Below, piece by piece: positions 35,846 through 46,317 of a DNA stretch of 64,000 bases (the stretch's first letter is position 1; each line of letters begins with the position of its first letter). Source of the stretch: Planococcus citri (lineage: Eukaryota; Arthropoda; Insecta; Hemiptera; Pseudococcidae); the NCBI RefSeq assembly GCF_950023065.1, contig NC_088680.1:18712559-18776558 (forward strand). The letters run 5' to 3'. The notes below the pieces were generated by a model, which searched no databases, had not been told where the DNA came from, and saw nothing but the letters and a program-made list of their open reading frames with translations. The position numbers were made by a program, and so were the translations under genes.

Positions 35846-37679
35846 TAATTTTGCCGGAGGCCGTTCACCAACCTTGAAGCCGGCAGTATAGTTTGAATAC
35901 TGTTGAATTATGACAATGTAATCGAATTTTAAATAATGCAACCAATTCATATAGATGTCTGATCTCGTATGATAATAATTGCAACACTGTAAGTTCGAAC
36001 ACGAGCACCTAACGTTTAATTTAAACATTTTTAATTTCGTGTATGGGTCTCTTCCCCTTGCCAGATTCCTGCCCCTCTGCCAAGTCGTGATCTTTCTTAT
36101 CAAGGTGACTATCCACTTCATCCTACGTTGTCTCGTCTACAGAATTGGTTCGACCTGGCGCACCTATAAGGTCTCCTTCGTGCAGAGATCATCCTCTAGG
36201 GTAATTTCAAAATGCCCCAGGCTCTTCTGCCTCAGCAGTTGGTGGGCGAAATTCTTCAAAATTGCATCAAATGGCAATATTTTCTTTCGTCTAATCTTTT
36301 CCAAATCTCCATTTTTTATGGAAAAATTTCACCATCTTTTCCACGAAAATTTTTGACAAACCGGCTGAAACCAGTTTATGGAATTTCCCTGGCTTCTCGA
36401 GTCAATAATAATCTATATTCGATTACCTGAACTGAAACAGGCGATGGTATCATCCTTAAATAAAAATCTGCAAATAAACACCTATGGATGACCTACCTCT
36501 TGGAATCTATGGGTAAAAATACGTACGTAATTATACCAGATAAAAATGTAAATTCTACCTATCGTATCTCCTTTAGTTGAATCCATTCGCGTCATATCCA
36601 ATTGAACTGGTTCTTTAAATATAATTAGTTAATATTGAATTTTAATCTGTAACAACTTCGGTAATGCGGGAATAGCTGAATTATGACGTTTTTTGTTCAA
36701 ATTTCAGCGCTAATTAATGTCTGTAGTGTAAATGGATTTAAAAAATGGGGCCATTATTACGCTATATATTACACATTTCACAACGATATATGTTTTTAAT
36801 TGGACTTTTTTGCTCCTAAAAATACATCATTTTGGGTAATTTTTCAAAACACCTCACAGCCGGTACGACGTTTGATTTTTATCGACCATTGTGACCTGAA
36901 ATTTTTTTTGCTACCTAAATTATAGCGGACAAAATTGAAGAAAAATGGTTCTCATTCTCAAGTGAAGAATTTTTTGAAAAATTGATCATCAGAATTCTTG
37001 AGAAATTTTGCAAATCTAGGGAAAATAACGTCAAAAAAAGAAGGATAAAAAATTAAAAAATTGGCACATCAAGTTACTTTTGGTAAATATGTTCACCAAG
37101 TGTTGGGGGGGGGGAGGATTCCTATTTTGAGGGAGCAAAAAATAGATATTTAAGATTCTACAGACGTGAGCGATTCAAAACTTTTAAATTTCAGGTTAGA
37201 CTTTTGAGAACTGCAAAAAAATTAATATCTAAATTGCTAAAATTATGCCAAACTTTCAAAAATGACTTACTTTTAAAAACTTGACCTGACCGACAGTTTG
37301 TTTGCTCATGATTAGTGTAGGCACTGTGAAAGGGTTCACGGGGGTTAGATCGAAAAATGGGACAATTTTGAAATCCCAATTCAAAATTAGTTCATTAGAA
37401 AAAAGGAGGCAGTTTTTTCCACAATGGACTGGATATAAAAAATTCAATTTTTCATGCTGTAGAAGTTCAACTTTAGCTTTTAAAGTTTCAATTTGGTACC
37501 GATTTCAAATCTCTTTCTCTAATTCATTATTTCATGGAACCCTGCAAAATAAATTTTTTCAAATTCAATTAGTTTTGATATATGTACCTACCTACATATT
37601 AGCCTTCAAAATGCAGTTACCTATATTCCAAAAAAAAAAAAAAAAACAGAAATTCTTCAAAAATTAAGAGTTTATCCCC
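35846..37679. other. Intergenic, no gene seen
   Basis: No supported gene. An ORF at 36212-36430 begins with a peptide faintly like an F-box (LPQQLVGEILQN) but ends after 72 codons with no further similarity. A G-rich run is at about 37106-37117, and an A run near 37628. Confidence 0.35.
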
Positions 37680-38700
37680 CTCTCGAAATATTAGAATGGA
37701 AAAACAAAATTTTAGGAGTAACTTCTATTACGATTTTTATGCTTGAACGATTTTCACTTCCAAAGCCTCGATTTATTCCCTCCAGACTCTCACTTTTTTA
37801 AATAGGGGAGGAAGGGTGAAAAGGCGTAGCTAAGGGAATACCAAAGAATCAGATTCAAAAAGTACCCAACTGCGTATTCGAACCCAGTGACCTCGAATCA
37901 GAGGGAATCGACACGCTCATCATTATATTTTCGTGATATTTTTCACAATTAAGGTGGGGGGGAGTAAAAATACATTTGGAGGTTATATCCAAAAATTTCC
38001 AAAAATTTGAACTCCACACCTACGAAAATGTACCCAACTTGAATTTTCTGAAATTTTTTGACCATTTTAGGGTCAACGTTGAAGGGGGGGGGGGGGGGTC
38101 AGGGACTCATGTCGAAAAAATAAGCCAACTCAGAATCGCTGCTTCTAAACAATTTTTACTTTCAACATCTTGGTTTCTCTCCTCGACTCCTTGAGTGCAT
38201 CTTTGTCAGAAATGAGGGGAGAGGAGGTAGTTGGAAGCACCAATGCATCACTGGGGAGGCACCAAAGGGTAAAATTCAAAAAATGAATAGGTATTCGAGC
38301 TCGAAAATCTTGAACTGACGTAAATGGACATGTCACACCTGTATTTTGAAGTTCTTTTGAAACGGGGAGGAGGAGGTGACCGGGAGATCCAGACGTGGTA
38401 TCTAAAAAATACACGAATAAGTATTCGAATTCTACACCCATGAAAACCTTACAAACAACATATCGATATCGTACTTACGTCATTTTCAATTTTTTGAAAT
38501 TTTGACCATGTGAAGGGCACAGATGGAGGAAAAGGATGAGATTAATTGGACCAAAAAAATAAGCTAATATTCGAACTCAGAACTTCTAAATTACTCGTAA
38601 TAACAATCAATGTCACGTCATTAATTTTTTTTTTTTGAATTTTAATCAGAATCAAGGTCCACCCCCACTCAATGTTGAGATCCAATTTTGAAAATTATTT
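37680..38700. repeat. Degenerate tandem repeat with purine-rich and TTCGAAC blocks
   Basis: Three or four diverged units of about 220-300 bp. Each has a gGGGgAGGAgG-type purine block (37805, 38083, 38216, 38361, 38520), then AAAAAATAAGC or AAAAAGTACCC, then TATTCGAACYCAG or a relative. A 15-G homopolymer is at 38084-38098. Copies are too diverged to place edges. The TTCGAACCC core resembles a Pol III B-box, but no A-box or tail was found. Confidence 0.4.
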
Positions 38701-38721
38701 TGTAGCAATGATGATGCAAAT

Positions 38722-40554
38722 TAGTCCGCGTGCTCACATAAGGATATATTGCACCCCCCCCCCCCTCCGTCGATCCTCCGGGACAACTTTTTTCTTAAAG
38801 GAGGAGTCCTAAGAAACATTTTAGCCCTTGTACTCAAAAAAAAAGTGGCACTACTTACAAAATGGCGGCCATTTTGATTGACAGGTCAGCTGAAATCGCA
38901 GATTTTGCGTTCCAACATAGGACTTGCACAAAATTTTTCAAACCGTACAAAAGTAGATCGAAAGATCAGGCAAAAATTTATTACCTGTCAAAATTTCAAG
39001 TGCTAAAGTGCTTTTTTCGATTTTTGGTGAATTTTTGAAAATAAAATTCAGGCCAAAAATGAGGGAAAAAATCAAAATTTGACCAAATTGACCAAGAAAG
39101 CTGAAATTTGGGATTATACCCTATTTCCGACATGCCAAATTGATTGAAAACTGTTTCAAACCGTTTTGAACAGTTCTGGAGCCTCGAGCAGATTTCTGAA
39201 ACTCGAAATTCCCACAAAATTTCATCAAATGGAGTTGGAATACCGAAATTTACACTGCAACTAATGTCTCTTGGAGCCTCTAGCAACTTTTTGAAAATTA
39301 CTGGAGCCTCCAGTAGATTTTTGAAACTTGAAATTTCCCCAAAATTACATCAAACGAAGATGATGGACAGCCGAAATTTACTCTGCACTCCAATTTTAAC
39401 GCCCTCGGAAGACGACTTCACGTGGGTTCAAGTCATTTTGGGGCCTCCAGCGACTTTTTGAAAATTACTAGAGTCTCCATCAGTTTTTTGAAACTTGAAA
39501 TTCCCACAACATTTTATCAAATGGAGTTAGCAAGCTGAAATTTACTTCGTAAACTAATTTCAATATGATATTAAGTCGACTGCATGGTGGTTTCAAATCG
39601 TTTTGAAGCTTCCAGCCACTTTTTGATAATTTCAATTTTCCAAAAAACGCCATACAATCTTTCAAAAAGTCGCTGGAGGCTCCAAAACGACTTGAAATCC
39701 ACCAGCAGTTGACCACGTAGCGTATTGAAATTAGTTTGCAGAATGAATTTCGAATTTCCATCTATACTTGATGAAATTTTCGGAAATTTCAAGTTTCCAA
39801 AATCTACTGGAGGCTCCAGTAATTTTCAAAAAGTCGCTGGAGGCTCCAAAAAACGACTCATTAGTTTGCAGAATTAATTTCGGCTTCCCATCTTCATTTG
39901 ATGAAATTTTCGAAAATTTCAGGTTTAAAAAATCTACTGGAGGCTTCAGTAATTTTCAAAAAGTCGCTGGAGGCTCCAAAAAACGACTCATTAGTTTGCA
40001 GAATTAATTTCGGCTTTCCATCTCCATTTGATGAAATTTTCGAAAATTTCAGGTTTAAAAAATCTACTGGAGGCTCCAGTAATTTTCAAAAAGTCACTGG
40101 AGGCTCCAAAACAACTCAAAATGGTTTGAAACAGTTTTCAATCGATTTGGCATGTCAAAAATAGGGTGTATCCCAAATTTCAGCTTTCTTAGTCAATTTG
40201 GTCAAATTTTGATTTTTCCCCTCATTTTTGGTCTGAATTTTATATTGAAAAATTCACCAAAAATCGAAAAAGGCACTTTAGCACTTGAAATTTTGACAGG
40301 TGATAAATTTTTGCCTGATCTTTCGATCTACTTCTGTACGGTTTTAAAAATTTCGTCCAAGTGCTATGTTGGAACACAAAATCTGCGATTTCGGCTGACC
40401 TGTCAATCAAAATGGTCGACATTTTGTAAGTAGGGCCATCTTTTTTTTGAGGACAAGGGCTAGAAGTGTTCCTTAGGACTCCCCCATTAAGAAAAAAGGT
40501 TTCCCGGAGGATCGAAGGGGGGTGCAATAGATCCTCATGCGGGCTCCCCAACTA
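38722..40554. mobile_element. Foldback element, TAGTC...GACTA family, copy B (1.83 kb)
   Basis: Termini TAGTCCGCGTGCTCACATAA and the inverted right end (ending GGGCTCCCCAACTA) lie within long inverted arms, about 38722-39030 and 40250-40554. Each arm contains a C-tract then TCCTCCGGGA, AAAATGGCGGCCATTTTGAT or its inverse, and TTTCGATCTAC. Flanks show a 3-bp direct repeat AAT. The interior consists of ~130-bp modules: CTGGAGCCTC orientation to about 39520, then CTGGAGGCTCCAG orientation from about 39670, so the body also folds back. Two adjacent right-half modules (39780-40020) are nearly identical. No transposase ORF was found. Confidence 0.75.
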
Positions 40555-42998
40555 AATATGAATTTTATCCCCTTCCTTTCTCTCTCGCTGTCCAAAAGAC
40601 ACTCCAAACACGAATGACCTCCTATTCAAAGTTGACTCAGGCTGATTGTGTTTTATAAAGACATTGGTAAGTAAGCCACCAAATTTGAAACTGGAGAATT
40701 AGTCATGCTGACGTCGCATAGTGTCATCTTATGATCCAGCAGATGAGCAGATTGTAAATACGAGGCAGATGACTTTGTACCTATTTAAATAAAAATTAAT
40801 ACTCAAAAATCCTGTAAAGAGAAGGGAGACTCAATTCTTCGTTGCAAACAACCTATAAAAATCACCTCGGCTTTTTAAATCTTTACACGACAACGACATT
40901 GTAGACACTTTTCAGTTTTGCGTCAAAAACCGCACAGATCTATTTCAGCACGATAATAAGGAAACTCCATTCCTAATTACATAACATCATAAAAATAACG
41001 CCGACAAGCGAACCAACCAATACGGATCTTCTCGTTGGTTATTTACGTCATTGTGCGAATAAACGTATAAAAATTCAAATATGAGGCAACGAAAACAAGA
41101 TTAAGTTATAAGGTAGGTAAATGAAGTTTGGTGTTGAAAAAAAAAAAAAATAAGAGAAAAAAAACTGGAATCCACTATTCAGGTTTTACAACAATAATTT
41201 TTTCAAAAATGAAGAAAAAATGAATTAATTCGTAACTTCCTCTTGTGTCGTTCGCGGCGAACAAGGCTATGCATTTTGGGAAATCAACTGACGATTTGTA
41301 GCGTGAAAAATTAAACTAATTATGGTGTGATTGGATCCGGCAGCTATGAATGCAATTTAAACAACTAACAAGTCCTCGGTAATACCCTTGGGTCTTGGTG
41401 CTACATTGATTCGTAACCCGTTAGAGAAGTTTATATTCGAGGGTATTATAAAATTCACCGAAAAATTCGTAAGTACCTATAATGATGTAGAGTGGTATTC
41501 AAAATTTTGAATTTATTATTTTCAAACCCCATGGTACGAAAATGATTACATTTCCATATTTGTCTTAAAAGTTGAAATGGAACAAAGTAGATTTTCGTGT
41601 AGGTAAAGACGACATTACCCAAATAGTATTCTTAAAGGATGATGAGTACTAATGGGTTCAAATTTTATATGTGAATGGGTAAGTATAGGTAGAGGTACGT
41701 AATATTCTAATTTTTTCACGTGGCTTAGCTCAATTCACAGGTATCTTAGGTAAGTAATCTAAAAAAATATGAATAATTCCATTTTAATCCATCCAACTAA
41801 AACTGATATCACTCTATAGTCATTGAATCTACCACCAAATTCTTTAAAACTGCAGTCATCATACAAACTAGGATGCGGATAAAGTACACCACAACATCAT
41901 TTTGCAAAGATTAGGAAGACGATACCAATCTTAAAATTATTATGCAATACATTATTTTCAATCGACATCATCTCTGCCCTGACTCGGCAACTGAACCGCA
42001 AACACACAAGAAGGAAACAAAAAACTGGTTTGCCAGCGAAGATGACGATACCCTCGCTCATCAGACGGAAGGAAGTCGTCCTACAGTTCACGATCACTAG
42101 AACTTTTATATGCCTATAAGTGAAAGAAATGGGCGAACGAGGAGAGAATCTTTGTAATGCCAGACTTTCATGGTTAACTAGTTCGGTCAGAAGGTTACTG
42201 GGTTTCACGCACTGTCATACAGATCGAACAATTATCGTGGGTACGATTAAAAAAGAATAATTATACCTTCGTCTGATCTGCTCGCTTATATAGGTACCTA
42301 GTATGTTACATATGCATGAGACATATACGCTGTTGGAATATTGACTTGCACTTTTCTATACCTTACCGTAAATGGCAGCAAGTTGTGTGTTTTTTTCTCT
42401 TCAAAGTTCAAATTGATCGGGTATCAAACGATGCATGGAGTTCTGCAAATGACGAAATATGATCAGAAGCAGTAAATTGTGACATTTTACTGACACAGAT
42501 AGGTATACCAAAGTCTAAAATGTGGCAAAATTTCTCAATTTTTAGGTTCAGGTAATTTCCAAAATTTACAGGTAGCAGGATTATAACTAATCCTAACCTT
42601 CGTTTGGAATTGAATTCACGACTACCAGATGTACGATTTTTTCCTCTCTTCTTCTATCGTGGATCATTACAATGGAAATGTATTCAGTCATAACAGTTAT
42701 ACCTACTGCAATTGAACCTCGTTGAAATATGGCTGAAAATTTTAACAACATGTAAGATACGATCTTTAATCAAATACCTAGCGTGAGAAATGTACCTATA
42801 CCTACCTATGTTGTGGGTTTTGACTTTTGTTGACGTCATTACACAATTTTAATGTAGGTACTACCTATATACTTAATCACTTATACGATACGTATCATCT
42901 TTCAGGATCGATTCAAAGCTCATATTTTTGAAAAGTTATACCTTGACATTTGAATGTTCTTGTGTTTAGATTCGTAGGTACAGGTATTTCATTATTTA
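40555..42998. other. Intergenic, no gene seen
   Basis: AT-rich DNA with TACCTA-type runs. The 103-codon minus-strand ORF at 41897-42208 has no recognisable domain and no splice partners; I leave it unannotated. Confidence 0.4.
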
Positions 42999-44443
42999 AA
43001 GTCGGGGAGCCCACTTAAGGATAAATTGCACCCCCCCCCCGTCTATCCTCCGGGACAACTTTTTTCTTAAAGAGGGAGTCCTAAGGAACATTTCTAGCTC
43101 TTGTACACAAAAAAAAGTGGCCCTACTTACAAAATGGCGGCCATTTTGATTGACAGGTCAGTCGAAATCGCAGATTTTGCGTTCCAACATAGGACTTGCA
43201 CAAAATTTTTCAAACTGTACAAAGGTAGATCGAAAGATCAAGCACAAATTTATCACCTGTCAAAATTTCAAGTCGTTTTGGAGCATCCAGCAATTTTTTG
43301 AAAATTACTGGAGCCTTCAGTAAATTTTTGAAACTTTAAATTTCCTGAAAATTTCATCAAACGGAGATAGAAAGTCAAAATTCATTCTGCAAACTAATTT
43401 TTAATACGCTACGAAGTCGTCTGCTGCTGGTGGATTTCAAGTCGTTTTGGAGACTCCAGCCACTTTTTGAGAGGTCTTATGGTGTTTTTTGGAAAATTGA
43501 AATTTCCAAGAAGTAGCTGGAAGCTTCAAAACCATTTAAAACCACCATGTAGTCGACTTCGTATTGAAATTAGTTTGCAAAGTAAATTTCAGCTTGCCAA
43601 CTTTATTTGGTAAAATGTTGCGGGAATTTCAAATTTTAAAAATCTACTGGAGGCTCCAGTAACTTTCAAAAAGGCGCTGAAGGCTCCAAAATGATTTGAA
43701 CCCACCTGAAGTCGTCTTCAGAGGGTGTTAAAATTGGAGCGTAGAGTAAATTTCAGCTTTCCATCTCCGCATTTGATGAAATTTTGTGAAAATTTAAAAT
43801 TTCAAAAATCTGATGGAGGCTCCAGGAATTTTCAAAAAGTCGCCGGAGGCACCAAAACGACTTGAAATCCCCCTGCAGTTGACTTCGTAGCGTATTGAAA
43901 TTAGTTTGCAGAATATATTTCAGCTTTTCTACTCTATTTGGGTGAAATGTTGTGGGAATTTCGAGTTTCAAAAATCTGCTGGAGGCTCCAGAACTGCTCA
44001 AAACGGTTTGAAACAGTTTCCAATCGATTTGACACGTCGAAAATAGGGTGTATCCCAAATTTCAGCTTTCTTGGTCAATTTGGTGAAATTTTGATTTTTT
44101 TTCCTCATTTTTGGCCTAAATTTGATTTTCAAAAATTCACCAATAATCGAAAAACGCACTTTAGCACTTGAAATTTTGACAGGTGATAAATTTGTGCTTG
44201 ATCTTTCGATCTACCTTTGTACAGTTTGAAAAATTTTGTGCAAGTCCTATGTTGGAACGCAAAATCTGCGATTTCGACTGACCTGTCAATCAAAATGGCC
44301 GCCATTTTGTAAGTAAGGCCACTTTTTTTTGAGTACAAAGGGCTAGAAATGTTCCTTAGGACTCCCTCTTTAAGAAAAAAGTTGTCCCGGAGGATCGACC
44401 GGGGGGGGGGGTGCAATTTATCCTTAAGTGGGCTCCCGGACTA
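42999..44443. mobile_element. Foldback element, same family, copy C (1.45 kb, well preserved)
   Basis: Inverted arms of about 275 bp (42999-43275 and 44168-44443) are nearly identical; for example the stretch around CACCTGTCAAAATTTCAAGT and GTAGATCGAAAGATCAAGC matches its inverse exactly over more than 70 bp. Ends read AAGTCGGGGAGCCCACTTAA and, inverted, TAGTCCGGGAGCCCACTTAA. A 3-bp direct repeat TTA flanks the element (42996-42998 and 44444-44446). The interior carries CTGGAGGCTCCAG modules. It ends 45 bp before the gypsy LTR. No coding capacity. Confidence 0.8.
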
Positions 44444-44488
44444 TTATGTAAACTATTAGGTTTACAGAGCAAGCATTGACGAAGGGTA

Positions 44489-45294
44489 TGTAGGGGTATC
44501 TGTGATCGCATCAGACAATGCGAGGTGCCTTTGTATTACGTTCGACTCTACCTAACGGCATTCCAGGTATCTAAAAGCGGTTCTCGCGAGTCCCATGCAT
44601 TCACATCCACCCTCTACATACTACAGTGATACGTATACATTTAAAAATCGCTTTTTTTTGTATATGTATCACGAAGTAGTACCCTAGTGAAGAATACTAG
44701 CCAGTATACCTAAAATGAACCTTTTTTCTTATACAGTTTTCTGTAATGTGATTGGTTAAACAATCTACATTACAAAACAACGTTATCGAAAAAAGGTTGC
44801 TGGCTAGCTTCTTTTCTATTGGTTAATAGAATTAAGCCTTTTTATATAAATATAAGCTGTATTTAGCTTAGTCTTCAGTCTTTGTAACCAGTTCGAAACG
44901 AATAATATCTTTTCTCTAAATGTTGGTTTACTTGCTCCGTTCTCTCGCGCTCTCTTCTCTCTCTTCTCGCGTATTAGGGTATTTTAGCTCGTGGTTTTCA
45001 TCACGCGGCGTGCACGGGGTTTTCATTCCGGGCATAGTTTTTTAAGGTAGTAGGGTCTGTTGGCTCGTGGTTAGTATTACGCGGCACGCACGGGGTTCTT
45101 ATTCCGGGCGTAAAACAACAGAGTTCAGGTATCCGATTGGGGTATTTATTCCGGACGCGCCCCTGGATTTTTCGAGACATTGGTCACTCAGGTTTTTTGC
45201 GTGAAAACCAAAAACGGACGAACCAGGACGCTACGAGTTGCGGCCTTATAGATCGACACCGCGATTCGTTTGTAGGAGAGTACCGTGCCCTACA
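44489..45294 (+). repeat. 5' LTR (806 bp)
   Basis: Begins TGTAGGGGTATCTGTGATCG and ends GTACCGTGCCCTACA (TG...CA). The U3 contains a TATA motif TTTATATAAATATAAGC at about 44838-44854 and an initiator-like TCAGTCT at 44875-44881, about 33 bases on. Downstream, two ~76-bp direct repeats begin at 44987 (GCTCGTGGTTTTCATCACGC) and 45063 (GCTCGTGGTTAGTATTACGC). Confidence 0.93.
44838..44881 (+). promoter_or_regulatory. LTR core promoter (TATA plus initiator)
   Basis: TATATAAATATAAGC followed by TCAGTCT with a spacing of about 30 bases, typical of insect LTR promoters. The identical TATA lies at about 50047-50062 in the 3' LTR. The start site at the A of TCAGT is inferred. Confidence 0.6.
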
Positions 45295-45298
45295 AAGT

Positions 45299-45316
45299 TG
45301 GTGCCGAAACCCGGGA
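45299..45316 (+). other. Primer binding site, tRNA-Phe type
   Basis: TGGTGCCGAAACCCGGGA, four bases after the 5' LTR, is complementary to the 3' end expected for animal tRNA-Phe (acceptor 5' strand GCCGAAA, then CCA). The assignment rests on my knowledge of the tRNA-Phe acceptor stem. Confidence 0.8.
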
Positions 45317-45348
45317 CTAAAAAATCGAAAAAATCGCGAAAATCAAAA

Positions 45349-46317
45349 ATGACTCCGTCCACAACTGCGACCATCTCTACACCATCCATCACACCGCCTA
45401 TCACCATCGTATCAACCTCGACTCCTGGAACCACAACAACCACATCAGCCAGTGGTTTACCTCCATTTTTTTCAACTATGCCGTTCAACCGAGTTACACT
45501 ATCAGATTTCTTACATTCAAACCCCTCACTGTGGTTTACATTAGCGGATCGACAATTTTGTACCCATAAAATAACAGACCCAGACGAAATCTTAGGAATT
45601 CTGTGCACTAAATTACCGCCGGATGTTGTAGCCCGAGCCAGTGATATTTTACAATCGAATGAAAGCGCTGACAGTACCCTTGCCAAATTGAAAGCTCGCA
45701 TCATATCACTGTACAACGTATCCGATGAAGAGAAATTAGATGAACTCCTAAAAAACGTTTCTTTAGGAACCAAAAAACCTTCAGTTTTGTTAACTGAAAT
45801 GCGTTTGCTCGCCGGACAGTGCCCTAACGAGGATTTATTGAAAAGGCTATGGCTATGCAGATTACCACCACGCATGCAAGAACATCTCTCAACTCATAGG
45901 GTACCATTAGACAGCTTAGCAGTTATGGCCGACTCGTTACATGCTGTTATGCTACCTGGTATCGGTTCGATAGCCAGCATTACGCCACAACCCGAACCTT
46001 CACCACAACCTAATGCTCCACCTCAACTCTCGTCATTCGAACAAATGCTCAGTAAAAAAATCGAAGAATTGACTGCCCAAGTCGCTGCTCTCACTGCGCA
46101 CACCGCTCAAATTTCTGCCGTGACCATCCAAAATCAACGCCAGTCCAGAGGACGAGACCATGATCGTTCTGAGGATAGGCCTAGAAATCGAAGTAGATCT
46201 CGCTCTCATACTTACACATACTGTTGGTATCACTACAAATTCGGTGCAGACGCCACCAAATGCACCCAGCCGTGTAAATTCGTTCCGCTGGTTCCACCAA
46301 CTAATCAGGAAAACTAA
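45349..46317 (+). CDS. gag: Ty3/gypsy Gag
   Basis: Structural polyprotein of the retrotransposon, 322 residues from ATG 45349 (the open frame extends upstream into the LTR, but this is the first ATG after the primer site). The Thr/Pro-rich N-terminus is followed by a capsid-like helical region with the PSLWF...F...DPDEI...LP pattern common to arthropod gypsy Gags (residues about 55-200). The C-terminal zinc-knuckle analogue is CWYHYKFGADATKCTQPC, not the classic CCHC; this CxxH...C...C variant is known in arthropod gypsy elements. It ends at TAA 46315, just past the start of the open pol frame. Confidence 0.9.
   Translation: MTPSTTATISTPSITPPITIVSTSTPGTTTTTSASGLPPFFSTMPFNRVTLSDFLHSNPSLWFTLADRQFCTHKITDPDEILGILCTKLPPDVVARASDILQSNESADSTLAKLKARIISLYNVSDEEKLDELLKNVSLGTKKPSVLLTEMRLLAGQCPNEDLLKRLWLCRLPPRMQEHLSTHRVPLDSLAVMADSLHAVMLPGIGSIASITPQPEPSPQPNAPPQLSSFEQMLSKKIEELTAQVAALTAHTAQISAVTIQNQRQSRGRDHDRSEDRPRNRSRSRSHTYTYCWYHYKFGADATKCTQPCKFVPLVPPTNQEN

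Noticed and set aside
36212..36430. ORF with a faint F-box-like start
   Set aside because: Only about a dozen residues resemble an F-box; no further domain, no splice partner.
37870..38580. tRNA-derived SINE suggested by TTCGAACCC
   Set aside because: No A-box at proper spacing, no poly-A tail or target duplication; copies are part of a degenerate tandem repeat.
41897..42208. 103-codon minus-strand ORF
   Set aside because: No motif, composition like surrounding DNA, no exon partners.
45246..45875. 209-codon minus-strand ORF
   Set aside because: Antisense shadow of retrotransposon gag.
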